DNA of 64,000 nt from contig NZ_MWLQ01000007.1 of the NCBI RefSeq assembly GCF_010634855.1, positions 47,443 through 111,442 on the forward strand, given 5' to 3'. The translations under genes and the position numbers were made by a program. Position 1 is the stretch's first letter. Each line of letters starts with the position of its first letter. Of this stretch, positions 29,340 to 38,245 are shown in pieces. This DNA is from Microbacterium sp. B35-30 (GTDB lineage: Bacteria > Actinomycetota > Actinomycetes > Actinomycetales > Microbacteriaceae). The notes below the pieces were generated by a model, which did not search any database, was not told where the DNA came from, and worked only from the letters and a program-made list of their open reading frames with translations.

Positions 29340-32005
29340 CCCGCACATTCACGGTGATCAGCCCGATGTACAACGTCGCGCGTTATCTCGGAGAGTACTT
29401 CTCATCGCTCGAGTCTCAGACCTACGGCATCGAGAACCTCGAAATCGTGCTGGTGGACGATGGGTCCGATGACGACACGCATGCCACTGCGCTCCAGTTC
29501 GCCGCCCGCCATCCCGACACGGTCACCGTCCTCACGCAGGAAAACGGCGGCCAGGCGTCGGCACGGAACCTCGGTCTGAGTGTGGCTACCGGCGAATGGG
29601 TGACGTTCCCGGATCCGGACGATGTGCTGGCGCCGGACTATTTCGAGCGCGTCGCCGCCTTCATGACTTCGCCCGGCGGTCGCGGGGCCGACATGTACAC
29701 CACCCGCATGCTTCTCTGGCACGAGGCGGACAACACCATCACAGCCGATCATGCACTCGACTTCCGCTTCGACGGCGGCACGCGCAAGCTCCACCTGGCG
29801 CGCGACCCTCGGATCGTGCAGGCGCACGTCACGACCGGCTTCATGCGACGCGACCGTATCGCCCGCCACGCGATCTCATTCGAGGAAAGGCTGCGCTACC
29901 GCTTCGAGGACGGCCACTTCGTCACCCGTTACCTCCTGGCCGACGGAGACCCCTCAGTGGGCATCGTCGCGGAGTCCGAGTATCGATATCGCCAACGCGC
30001 GGACAGTTCTTCGACGATTCAGCAGTCGGTCTCACAGCCGGCGAAGTACGTCGATCCCATCCGCTTCGGATTTCTCGACATCGCAGCTGGTGCATCGCTC
30101 GCCGAGGCAGGGCTCCCACGATGGGTGCAGAACCTGTTCCTCTATGACCAGCTCTGGATCTTCCGCAGCTCGCAGACGGCCGCGGTACGCCACGCGAGGT
30201 TCCCGGAGTCGATGTACGACCAGCTCGGCGATCTGTACGCCCGCTGGCTGGGTCATATCGATGAAGCGGCCATCATCGGGTTCGATCTCATGCCCGTGGC
30301 GCAGTGGATGCGTGACGCGCTCCTGCTACTGAAGCGGGGCAGGGGCCACTCCATGCCCTACCTCGCGTCCGTGGACAAGCACCGGGACCTCGTGCAGATC
30401 AATTACCGCTACGTCGGCACCGCCCCGCGCGAGTCGATCCGCGTGAGCGGTGAAATGGCGGAAGCGCACTTCACCAAGGACTACGATCTCGAGCTCGTCG
30501 GCAGACCGATCATCCATCAGCGCACCCTATGGATCTCGGCTGCGGGGCCGATCGAAATCGACCTGGACGGCGTGCAACAGCGGATCGGCCTGAGCGAGAC
30601 GAGCCAGCAGGTGTACACGATCCACCGCACTCTCATCGAGAAGCGGATCGGTGCACGCCGGGTGGAGAACCCGGGCGACAGCCTGCCCCGTTGGCTCGGC
30701 CCGCTTCACCAGCCTGCGACAGTGGCCCGCAGGAAATGGCACACCATGCGACGCGTCGGATTCGGGACCGCCGCTCGCGCATGGGCGACGCGCGCAGCAA
30801 CCCGGGTCGCTCTCAAGTCCACGCGGCTGCGCAGCCGATTCCGCAACGCGTGGGTCCTCATGGACCGGGACATCGACGCGAACGACAGCGGCGAGGTGCT
30901 GTACCGGTGGATTGCCGAGCACCAGCCAGACGTCAACGCATGGTTCGTCGTCCGTCGGAACACGAGTGACTGGAGGCGCCTACGGCGCGACGGGTTCCGG
31001 CTTATCCCGTATGGCTCCGCCCGATTCTTCGCGCTCATGATGAACGCGACCCACGTCGCGTCGAGCCACGCCGATCGCTTCATCACGGATGCCGTGCCCG
31101 CGAAGTACGGCAAACCCTCCTATTCGTTCACATTTCTCCAGCACGGCGTCATCAAGGGCGACATCTCGCGATGGCTGAACGCGAAGACGTTCTCCACGTT
31201 CGTCGTCTCGACCGACGACGAGTACGACTACGTGAGTGGCCCCGGGCCGTTCAAGTTCAGTGGCCGAGAGGTGCGGCTGTGTGGCCTGCCCCGGTTCGAT
31301 GACCTCCTCGAACGAGACGAGAAGACACCGGCGTCCCAGCGGGATCTCGTGCTCATCATGCCCACATGGCGCGATCATCTCCTGGGAGCCATGGGCTCGA
31401 CGTCGGCGGAACGGACGCTCGCAGCTGATATTCGCGACACGCTTTACGTGCAATCGATCCGGATGCTGCTGCAAAGTGAAGAACTGCGTCGGACTGCGGA
31501 CCACCACCGCTGCAGGCTCGTCTTCATGCCTCATCCCAACATGCGTGACCACCTCGATGTGTTCGACGTGCCGCCGCATGTCCAGATCCTGTCCTACGCC
31601 GACGCGAACGTCCGCGACGTCATCGCGCGGGCGCGAGTGATGGTCACGGACTACTCATCCATCGCGTTCAACATGGGCTTCCTGCAGCGGCCCGTCGTGT
31701 ACTACCAGTTCGACGCGAACGAGTACTACCGCAACCACACCGAGCGCCCCGGCTACTTCGACTACGCCACCCACGGCTTCGGCCCCGTCACGGAGACTGC
31801 GGACGAGGCGGCGGCGGCGGTGGGTGCAGCGTTGGAGGGCGACCTCGACTCGAAGTACGCCGCACGCGCGGCTGCGACCTTCCCGGTACGGGACGGGCAG
31901 AACAGCCGGCGCGTCTACGAGGCGATGCTCGCCAGTCGTCAGCCCTTTGCTATCGGCAAGGCCACGAAGGCAGCCGCACATGAGACGTGGTCTCATGAAG
32001 GTTGA
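29336..32005 (+). CDS. GT2 glycosyltransferase fused to TagF-type glycerophosphotransferase
   Basis: An 889-residue two-enzyme fusion. Residues 1-330 are a GT-A family 2 domain (VISPMYNVARYLGEYF start, VLVDDGSDDDT at 38-48, DxD-type FPDPDD at 91-96). Residues about 500-885 are a TagF-type domain with H603 (LQHG), H733 (MPHPN), TDYSS with D772 and the TagF-like FDANEYYRNH. The middle (about 340-470) is beta-rich. Such fusions let one protein add a sugar and an alditol phosphate alternately, as in capsule-type polymerases; that use is inferred. GTG overlaps the upstream stop, and the end overlaps the next gene by 11 bp. Confidence 0.9.
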   Translation: MTRTFTVISPMYNVARYLGEYFSSLESQTYGIENLEIVLVDDGSDDDTHATALQFAARHPDTVTVLTQENGGQASARNLGLSVATGEWVTFPDPDDVLAPDYFERVAAFMTSPGGRGADMYTTRMLLWHEADNTITADHALDFRFDGGTRKLHLARDPRIVQAHVTTGFMRRDRIARHAISFEERLRYRFEDGHFVTRYLLADGDPSVGIVAESEYRYRQRADSSSTIQQSVSQPAKYVDPIRFGFLDIAAGASLAEAGLPRWVQNLFLYDQLWIFRSSQTAAVRHARFPESMYDQLGDLYARWLGHIDEAAIIGFDLMPVAQWMRDALLLLKRGRGHSMPYLASVDKHRDLVQINYRYVGTAPRESIRVSGEMAEAHFTKDYDLELVGRPIIHQRTLWISAAGPIEIDLDGVQQRIGLSETSQQVYTIHRTLIEKRIGARRVENPGDSLPRWLGPLHQPATVARRKWHTMRRVGFGTAARAWATRAATRVALKSTRLRSRFRNAWVLMDRDIDANDSGEVLYRWIAEHQPDVNAWFVVRRNTSDWRRLRRDGFRLIPYGSARFFALMMNATHVASSHADRFITDAVPAKYGKPSYSFTFLQHGVIKGDISRWLNAKTFSTFVVSTDDEYDYVSGPGPFKFSGREVRLCGLPRFDDLLERDEKTPASQRDLVLIMPTWRDHLLGAMGSTSAERTLAADIRDTLYVQSIRMLLQSEELRRTADHHRCRLVFMPHPNMRDHLDVFDVPPHVQILSYADANVRDVIARARVMVTDYSSIAFNMGFLQRPVVYYQFDANEYYRNHTERPGYFDYATHGFGPVTETADEAAAAVGAALEGDLDSKYAARAAATFPVRDGQNSRRVYEAMLASRQPFAIGKATKAAAHETWSHEG

Positions 32006-33830
32006 GCCCGTCAGCCTGTCGCTGGTCGTCCCGGTGTTCGATGTCGGCGACTACCTCCCCGCGTTCCTCGATTCGCTGGCCCGGCAGCGCACCGAAGGAT
32101 GCGACCTGGAGGTCGTCTTCGTCGACGACGGATCGACCGATGACGGCCCGGACCTCATAGAGGACTGGGTGCGCCGCCATCCACACATGGGCGCACGGCT
32201 GATCCGACAGCCCAACCAGGGGGTGAGCACGGCCCGCAACCGCGGGCTCGATGCCGCGACGCGCGAGTGGATCTCGTTCCCCGACCCCGACGATGTCCTC
32301 GCCGAGGGATATCTCCAGGCGGTCCGCCGATTCCTCGCCACTCAGGGCTCGCGGGTCGACGCGGTCACTTCGTCGATCCTGAGGATCGACGAAGGTCGCC
32401 AGCGGGTTCGCGACATCCATCCGCTGAGAACACGCTTCTCACGCGGATCACGTGTCGTCGATCTCTCACAGGAGCCCGACGTCATCCTCCTCAACGTCGC
32501 GACTGCATTCTTCCCCCGATCGCGGTTGATGAGCGCCGGCATCCGCTTCACGGTGGGTCTTCACGCGTCCGAAGATGCATTGTTCGTGGCTGACTGGTTC
32601 CTGTCGCTCAGCCGTGCTCCTCAACTGGGTCTCGTCGCCGGCGCGCGTTATCTCTACCGGAAGCGAGCCGCCGGGACCTCCGCGGTGGACGGATACCGTC
32701 GCCGCCCGGCAACCTACATCGATCGATTTCGGGACGGATACCTGCCTCGGTTGCAGCACGCCAGCCTCACGGCTGTTCCGGTATGGCTGCAGCACGTCCT
32801 CCTCTACGAGTACCGGTGGCTGTTCGACGCTCAGACACGCGGCTCCACTTACGGTGCCACACTCGACGACGGGCAACGCGCGGAAGTGCTTCGCGTGACA
32901 CGCGCATGCCTGCAGTACGTGGACGACGCGGCAATCGACCGGTACAACGCGACTCCGCTCGGCCTCGAGACGAGGTTCCTGCTCCGCGCGCTCAAGGGCG
33001 GTGATCTCCCGTCGGCTGGACCGTACGTGACCCGCGTCCGTCAGGACCGGGTCGAGTGCCGATGGATGACCGTGGCGGATGCTCCGCCACCGCTTGCCGC
33101 CCCTGACGCCAAGCGTCGCGTTCCCGACTACTTCGGCCAGAAGCACATCATCGAGTGGATCGCGTGGCTGCCGAGCTCCGCTGTGGGTCCCCGCGCGGCC
33201 ATCCTGCCGACGGGGGCATCGCTCGCACGATGGAGTCCGCTCCCTCGTCAGTGCTCGTCCCTATCATGGCGTGCTCGATCCATCGTCCGGCGCGCACGCG
33301 CCACCTGGGCGAGCCGCATCGGTGCACTGCGGCTTGTCGCCGCGCTGAGACCTCGCGATCGGTGGGTGATCGTCCCCACCGGACTTCCGGAGCGCACTGT
33401 TGCGGCCCTCACCGCGAACGCGCGTCTGCACGGCCGCGCACTCGTCACGCTGCCGATAGCCGCGACGGCTTCGGTGGGAAGGATCTCCCGCCGCCAGGTG
33501 CTGACGATGCTGAACGCTGCCGTTGTCATCAGTCCCGCCGCCCTCGCAGAGAAGGTCGCTGTCAGCCATCCCCAGGGCACGTACCGACGCTGGATCGGCG
33601 TCGCGATCTTGGATCGTCCGCTTGGACGCGCCGAAACGGCCTCGCTGGAATCCGCTGCGGTGGATCTGATCGCGGCGACGACCATCGATCTGGCGGCCAC
33701 AGTCATCGCCCCTGATTCGAACCTCGGCTACACGCCCGCGGATGTCGTCACCGCCGCACCCGAGGTCGTGATGGCGTCGATCGAGGAGCGGCTGAGAACA
33801 TCCACCCGAAGGAAGAGAAGCCCGATATGA
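31995..33830 (+). CDS. GT2 glycosyltransferase with unassigned C-terminal domain
   Basis: A 611-residue protein. Residues 1-330 are a GT-A family 2 domain close to that of the preceding gene (VVPVFDVGDYLPAFLDS, VFVDDGSTDDGPDL, FPDPDD). Residues about 340-430 are beta-rich, and about 440-600 form an alpha/beta segment starting RDRWVIVPTGLPERTVAAL with no His pair of TagF type and no motif I recognise. It may be a degraded remnant of the TagF half seen in the upstream gene. ATG 31995 lies 8 nt before the upstream stop; its own stop overlaps the next ATG. Confidence 0.85.
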   Translation: MKVEPVSLSLVVPVFDVGDYLPAFLDSLARQRTEGCDLEVVFVDDGSTDDGPDLIEDWVRRHPHMGARLIRQPNQGVSTARNRGLDAATREWISFPDPDDVLAEGYLQAVRRFLATQGSRVDAVTSSILRIDEGRQRVRDIHPLRTRFSRGSRVVDLSQEPDVILLNVATAFFPRSRLMSAGIRFTVGLHASEDALFVADWFLSLSRAPQLGLVAGARYLYRKRAAGTSAVDGYRRRPATYIDRFRDGYLPRLQHASLTAVPVWLQHVLLYEYRWLFDAQTRGSTYGATLDDGQRAEVLRVTRACLQYVDDAAIDRYNATPLGLETRFLLRALKGGDLPSAGPYVTRVRQDRVECRWMTVADAPPPLAAPDAKRRVPDYFGQKHIIEWIAWLPSSAVGPRAAILPTGASLARWSPLPRQCSSLSWRARSIVRRARATWASRIGALRLVAALRPRDRWVIVPTGLPERTVAALTANARLHGRALVTLPIAATASVGRISRRQVLTMLNAAVVISPAALAEKVAVSHPQGTYRRWIGVAILDRPLGRAETASLESAAVDLIAATTIDLAATVIAPDSNLGYTPADVVTAAPEVVMASIEERLRTSTRRKRSPI

Positions 33831-35239
33831 CCAGCAAACCTCGAACCGTCGCGGTGATCCTCGCAGGCGGTATCGGCGTGCGCGTCGGCCTGGGCATCCC
33901 CAAGCAGCTCATCAAGATCGCGGGGAAAGCGATCGTCGAGCACACTGTCGAGATCATGAATGCCAGCCCGTACATCGACGAGGTCATGATCGTCATGAAC
34001 GCAGGCGCGATCCACGAACTCGACTCACTCGCGGATTCCGAGCGCTTTCCCAAGCTGACGTGCATCATCCCCGGTGGCGCGACGCGCAACGACTCGACGC
34101 AAGCCGCTCTGGCAGTGCTCGGAGATGACCCCGACACGAAGGTGCTGTTCCACGACGCGGTCCGTCCGTTTGTCGACGATCGGATCATCCGCGATTGCAT
34201 CGACGCTCTCGACGACTACGACGCCGTCGACACCGCCATCGCTTCGGCCGACACCATCATCGAAGTCGACTCGGCCTCGCATATCACGGCGATCCCGGAG
34301 CGGTCGCAACTCCGCCGCGGGCAGACCCCGCAGGCGTTCCGGCTCGGCACGATCGCGCGTGCGTACGAGCTCGCCGGCCAGGACAAGTCATTCCACGCGA
34401 CGGACGACTGCGGCGTCGTGTTCACCTACCTCCCCGATGTGCCGATCTATGTGGTGGACGGCACTCCACAGAACATGAAGGTGACCGAGCCGATCGACGT
34501 GCATATCGCCGACAAGCTGTTCCAGCTGCAATCGGAGAGCCTGTCGGCCGATACGGAGGATCTGCCCGACCTCTCCGACAAGGTTGTTGTGGTGTTCGGG
34601 GGAAGCTACGGCATCGGGCGGAGCATCGTAGAACTGGCACGACAGTGCGGCGCACGCGTCCACGAGTTCAGTCGCTCGACGACGAAGACCGATGTGCGCT
34701 CCCGGGGACTCGTCAAGCGCGCGCTGAAGGACGTCTTCGACGCCGATGGGAGGATCGACGCGGTCGTTCTGACCGCCGGAATGCTGCAGATGGGGGCGTT
34801 GACCGACACGAAGATCCGCGATGTCGAGACGACGATCGAGACGAACTTCTTAGCCCCGGTGATCGTCTCACGGGCCGCCCACAGATACCTCGCCGCCACT
34901 CAGGGTCAGGTCCTGCTCTTCACGTCCAGCTCATACACCCGAGGGCGCGCGAACTACGGCGTCTATTCGGCGAGCAAGGCCGCGGTCGTGAACCTCACCC
35001 AGGCGCTTGCCGAAGAATGGACTACGAGCAGCGTGCGCATCAACTGCATCAACCCGCAGCGCACGCGCACCCCGATGCGATCCTCTGCATTCGGCGACGA
35101 GCCGGCTTCGAGCCTGCTCGAGCCCGGCCACGTGGCAGACGTCAGTCTCCGCGTGCTGGCGTCGTCGATGACCGGCCAGGTCGTGACGGTGCGCGTGGAG
35201 CGGGCCGAGGCCGCGGCCGGCAATGCTGACCGGCGCTGA
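33827..35239 (+). CDS. Bifunctional cytidylyltransferase / SDR reductase, probable CDP-ribitol synthase
   Basis: A 470-residue fusion. Residues 1-235 are an IspD/TarI-type cytidylyltransferase (nucleotide loop LAGGIGVRVGLGIPKQ at 12-27, HDAVRP at 109-114). Residues about 250-460 are an SDR reductase (GGSYGIG at 258-264, active Ser in TSSS about 366-369, Y380-x3-K384). The same domain order occurs in Haemophilus Acs1/Bcs1, which reduce ribulose-5-P and make CDP-ribitol. An IspD role alone is unlikely because of the fused reductase and the teichoic-type neighbours. ATG overlaps the upstream stop, closing a four-gene coupled unit. Confidence 0.9.
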   Translation: MTSKPRTVAVILAGGIGVRVGLGIPKQLIKIAGKAIVEHTVEIMNASPYIDEVMIVMNAGAIHELDSLADSERFPKLTCIIPGGATRNDSTQAALAVLGDDPDTKVLFHDAVRPFVDDRIIRDCIDALDDYDAVDTAIASADTIIEVDSASHITAIPERSQLRRGQTPQAFRLGTIARAYELAGQDKSFHATDDCGVVFTYLPDVPIYVVDGTPQNMKVTEPIDVHIADKLFQLQSESLSADTEDLPDLSDKVVVVFGGSYGIGRSIVELARQCGARVHEFSRSTTKTDVRSRGLVKRALKDVFDADGRIDAVVLTAGMLQMGALTDTKIRDVETTIETNFLAPVIVSRAAHRYLAATQGQVLLFTSSSYTRGRANYGVYSASKAAVVNLTQALAEEWTTSSVRINCINPQRTRTPMRSSAFGDEPASSLLEPGHVADVSLRVLASSMTGQVVTVRVERAEAAAGNADRR

Positions 35240-35252
35240 CACCCCGACCAGG

Positions 35253-35258
35253 TAGGCT
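35253..35258 (+). promoter_or_regulatory. Possible -10 box TAGGCT before the GlfT1-like gene
   Basis: TAGGCT lies 57 nt before the GTG at 35316, just after the stop of the preceding gene. No -35 match. Confidence 0.3.
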
Positions 35259-35315
35259 TTGCACTCGGCCGACGCATCTGCGGCCCCTCTACCTCGCACT
35301 CGGAGAATCTCCCCT

Positions 35316-36284
35316 GTGACCTCTGTGCCCATCTCCCCTTTCGATCCCACCACCGCGACCATCGCCGTCGTGACATACAACCGCTCGGGACTTCTCACGC
35401 GCCTGCTCGCCAGCATCACGGAGATGGATCCGAAGCCCGGACATGTCGTGGTCATCGACAACGCGTCGACCGACGACACCACCGACGTGGTCGAGTCCTT
35501 CCGTAAGAGCCTCGAGCCGGCGACGCTCGTATACCGCCGCATGGAGACCAATACCGGCGGTTCCGGCGGATTCAGCGAAGGTATGCGCGTCGCCTACGAG
35601 CTCGGCTCTCAGTGGATCTGGCTGATGGATGACGACGTCGAGGTGCTGCCGGACGGCCTCGCCAAGATGGGCAAGTGGGCGCCGCGGTTCAAGAGCATCC
35701 AGGGCCGCCGCTACGACTACGACGGCAGTGCGTTCTACTGGCAGTACCGCGTCGCCGAGCCCCTAGGCATCCCGATCCCCTTCGCGCCTGCGGAATTCGA
35801 CGAGTCCGGCTACAAGCCGATGAACTCCGGATGCTTCGAGGGCATGTTCATCCACCGCGACATCGTCCAGCAGATCGGCCTCCCTGATCCGCGCTTCTTC
35901 ATCTACTGGGACGACCAGACATACGGCTGGCTAGCCTCCCGCAGGACGCAGTCGGTGATAGTCGACGAGTTCGTGCTCCGCCGCACGCGCGAGATCAAGC
36001 AGTGGGACATGGGCATCCGCCACATGAACGCGTCGAGCAACGCCTACCGGTACTACATCATGCGCAACCGGGCATACATCAAGAAGTACTACCGCACGCT
36101 CGGCGTCTACAACCCGGTGCTGTTCGGGCTCGGCACGAGCCTGACGTTCGGCAAGGAGCTGATTCGCCTGCTGTTCGTCGAGCGCACGGTGCGGGGAACA
36201 TCGAACCTGTTCCGGGGTCTGCGCGACGGCCGCAAGATCGCGAAGGATGCCTCCTGGCAGCCGATGCCGCCGCTGACGTCCTGA
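35316..36284 (+). CDS. GlfT1/rhamnosyltransferase-like GT2 glycosyltransferase
   Basis: A 322-residue family 2 transferase with TIAVVTYNRSGLLTRLL at the start, NTGGSGGFSEGM (the hallmark of galactofuranosyl- and rhamnosyltransferases) and WLMDDDVEVLPDGL with the metal-binding DDD. A C-terminal basic amphipathic region probably binds the membrane. Length fits GlfT1, which primes galactan on a rhamnosyl linker in mycobacteria; here it may link the Galf or rhamnose chain. GTG 35316 has GGAG 10 nt upstream; the longer ATG at 35259 has none. Confidence 0.85.
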   Translation: MTSVPISPFDPTTATIAVVTYNRSGLLTRLLASITEMDPKPGHVVVIDNASTDDTTDVVESFRKSLEPATLVYRRMETNTGGSGGFSEGMRVAYELGSQWIWLMDDDVEVLPDGLAKMGKWAPRFKSIQGRRYDYDGSAFYWQYRVAEPLGIPIPFAPAEFDESGYKPMNSGCFEGMFIHRDIVQQIGLPDPRFFIYWDDQTYGWLASRRTQSVIVDEFVLRRTREIKQWDMGIRHMNASSNAYRYYIMRNRAYIKKYYRTLGVYNPVLFGLGTSLTFGKELIRLLFVERTVRGTSNLFRGLRDGRKIAKDASWQPMPPLTS

Positions 36285-36315
36285 CCCGATTCATCCTTGG
36301 TGTACTGACCTAGAT

Positions 36316-36360
36316 CGTTGTTGACGTAGGAGACCCCCACCGTCGACCGAATCAACAACG
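36316..36360. terminator. Inverted repeat between convergent genes
   Basis: CGTTGTTGA (36316-36324) and TCAACAACG (36352-36360) form a 9-bp perfect stem with a 27-nt loop, between two convergent stops. AT-richer than its surroundings; possible bidirectional terminator. Confidence 0.4.
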
Positions 36361-36376
36361 GTCGCAGCGCGAACAT

Positions 36377-37324
36377 CTAGGCGCGAGACGGGAGCAACCT
36401 GGCCAGCGCGCGAAGGGGCCGAGTGATCCTCCAACTCCTGCTCGCATGGATCGCGACGATCCGTTCTTCAAGATCGTCGAGCTGCTTCTGCAGCGCGTCG
36501 ATAGCGGCAGCTTGCCGTTCTTCCTTCTCGACTCTCGCCCGCACCTCCATGCGCACTTGCTCCAGCTCTTTGGGAAGCGTCAGCAACCACGCCTGCTGGG
36601 TACACAGCTCACCAAGTCGGCTGAAATCCGCGCGAATGCGATCGGCCGTCGCCTGGTCGGCGTTGAAGAGGGCGCGAAGGGAGGGCTCGGATGGTTCGCC
36701 AATACTCAGAACGCCCAGCCCGTGTCCGTGCTCGAAGGCGAAGGACCTGCCGGGCGTCGCGATCTCCTCCCACAGGCGCCAGACTCCGAATCCCTTCTCG
36801 GTCTCGGCGATGTCATGGAACAGGACAACGCCGCCCTCGCGCACGCTACTCTTCCACTCTGAGTAGTCCGCCAGCACATCCTCGTAGGCATGTCGACCAT
36901 CGACGTGCAGAAGGTCGACCGACGAGTCCTCGAACAGGGCGCGAGATTCGGTGAAGAGTCCACGGTGAAGTCGCATCGACTCCGGATACTGCTCCTGAGA
37001 GATGGCTTCGACATAGCGGAGTACTTCGTCATCGTAGAAGCCGGCGTGATCATCGCCTATCCACGTGTCGAGAGCATGGATCGAGACAGGGAGCCCCAAG
37101 CGCTTCGCAGCCTCAGCGAAAGCAAAAGCCGAGTAGCCGTAATGCGTTCCAAGCTCGACGACGACGGTCGGCCGGAGCGCGTCCATGATCCACGCCGCGA
37201 AAGGTGCGTGCGTACGCCAGGCCGACGTCGGAAAATGCGTCGGGGTCCAGTAAGCGGGCGGCGTCAACCAAAACGGCACGCTTGCCTCGCGCTGGATGAC
37301 GGGAATCTGTTCAGCTGACGCCAT
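36377..37324 (-). CDS. Class I SAM methyltransferase with C-terminal coiled coil
   Basis: A 315-residue protein. The SAM-binding motif VVELGTHYGYS is at 55-65, the acidic motif II-type HALDTWIGDD follows, and DLLHVDGRHAYEDVLADY and GGVVLFHDI match the methyltransferase_24 family, commonly found in capsule and O-antigen loci. Residues about 245-300 are Glu/Lys/Gln-rich and predicted to be a coiled coil, as in chain-length-controlling terminator methyltransferases such as WbdD. That role is inferred. ATG 37324 follows GGAG by 8 nt. It may be capped by a 5' hairpin (37325-37351). Confidence 0.85.
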   Translation of the reverse strand: MASAEQIPVIQREASVPFWLTPPAYWTPTHFPTSAWRTHAPFAAWIMDALRPTVVVELGTHYGYSAFAFAEAAKRLGLPVSIHALDTWIGDDHAGFYDDEVLRYVEAISQEQYPESMRLHRGLFTESRALFEDSSVDLLHVDGRHAYEDVLADYSEWKSSVREGGVVLFHDIAETEKGFGVWRLWEEIATPGRSFAFEHGHGLGVLSIGEPSEPSLRALFNADQATADRIRADFSRLGELCTQQAWLLTLPKELEQVRMEVRARVEKEERQAAAIDALQKQLDDLEERIVAIHASRSWRITRPLRALARLLPSRA

Positions 37325-37351
37325 TCGGACTGCTCCATTACTTGAGTCCGA
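37325..37351 (-). promoter_or_regulatory. Hairpin holding the methyltransferase ribosome site in its loop
   Basis: TCGGACT and AGTCCGA (7-bp perfect stem) enclose a 13-nt loop that contains the GGAG ribosome site; the stem ends directly at the ATG. A TATGCT -10-like box lies just upstream on the reverse strand. Could be an operator or a translation-modulating RNA stem. Confidence 0.35.
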
Positions 37352-37480
37352 GCAAGCATATTCTCTCGCTCCGCAAAGGCACACACGCCCGTGCACCCCC
37401 GGGCCTTCTCGCAGCGCGTGCGAGACCCCGGAGCTCGTTGTCAACCCCACCGCGCCGCCCTGGCCCGCAATCTGGGAGGG

Positions 37481-38245
37481 TCAGCCCACCGAGTAGTCCG
37501 CGTCGTATCGGTCGAGCACCTCGTCGATCGACGCGTCCATCGCGAGTTGCCCTTTGTCGAGGTAGAGACCGCGGGTACAGAACCGGCGCAGGTCGCGTTC
37601 GTTATGACTGACGAAAAACAGCGTCCTCCCCTCGGCCAGGATCTCGTCGATGCGCCTGTAGCACTTTTCACGGAATGCCTTGTCGCCCACCGCGAGCACC
37701 TCATCCACGAGCAGGATCGGCTCGGGCAACTGCGAGACGACGGAGAACGCGAGCCGCACCTTCATGCCGTTGGACAGGTGCTTGTACGGAGTGTCGAGGA
37801 ACTCACCGAGCTCGGCGAAGTCGATGATGCCGTCGAACCTCCGCGCCACCTCGGCTTTCGGCATGCCGTGCAGTCCCGCCGTCAGCCGGACGTTCTCGCG
37901 CACGCTCAGATCACCGACGAACCCGCCGGTGATCTCGATGAGGGGCGCGACGCCGCCGTTCACCGACACGGTGCCCTCGTCCTGCATCAGCACGCCGGCC
38001 ACGAGCTTCAGCAGAGTGCTCTTGCCTTGACCGTTACGCCCGACGACCCCGATCGACTCGCCCGGGCGTACGCTGAAAGTGACGTTCCGCAGGGCCCAGA
38101 ACTCCCCCGGCTTCGACCTCCGGGAAGCGTCGCCGAACAGGTCCTTCAGGCTGCGACGACCCCGCTTGTTGCGGCGGAAGCGCACACCGAGGTCACGCAC
38201 TTCGATTGCCAGATCGGATGCCGTCAGCCCAGCTCGCTCGGTCAT
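37481..38245 (-). CDS. Polysaccharide ABC exporter ATPase, short Wzt type
   Basis: A 254-residue ATPase with Walker A VGRNGQGKST (68-77), ABC signature LSNGM (157-161), Walker B ILLVDE (177-182) and the H-loop FFVSHNE. It belongs to the Wzt/TagH/RfbE exporter group (PLIEITGGFVGDLSVRENVRL) but ends right after the ATPase, without the C-terminal glycan-binding domain. It pairs with the overlapping permease gene upstream. Likely exports a lipid-linked envelope polymer. Confidence 0.92.
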   Translation of the reverse strand: MTERAGLTASDLAIEVRDLGVRFRRNKRGRRSLKDLFGDASRRSKPGEFWALRNVTFSVRPGESIGVVGRNGQGKSTLLKLVAGVLMQDEGTVSVNGGVAPLIEITGGFVGDLSVRENVRLTAGLHGMPKAEVARRFDGIIDFAELGEFLDTPYKHLSNGMKVRLAFSVVSQLPEPILLVDEVLAVGDKAFREKCYRRIDEILAEGRTLFFVSHNERDLRRFCTRGLYLDKGQLAMDASIDEVLDRYDADYSVG

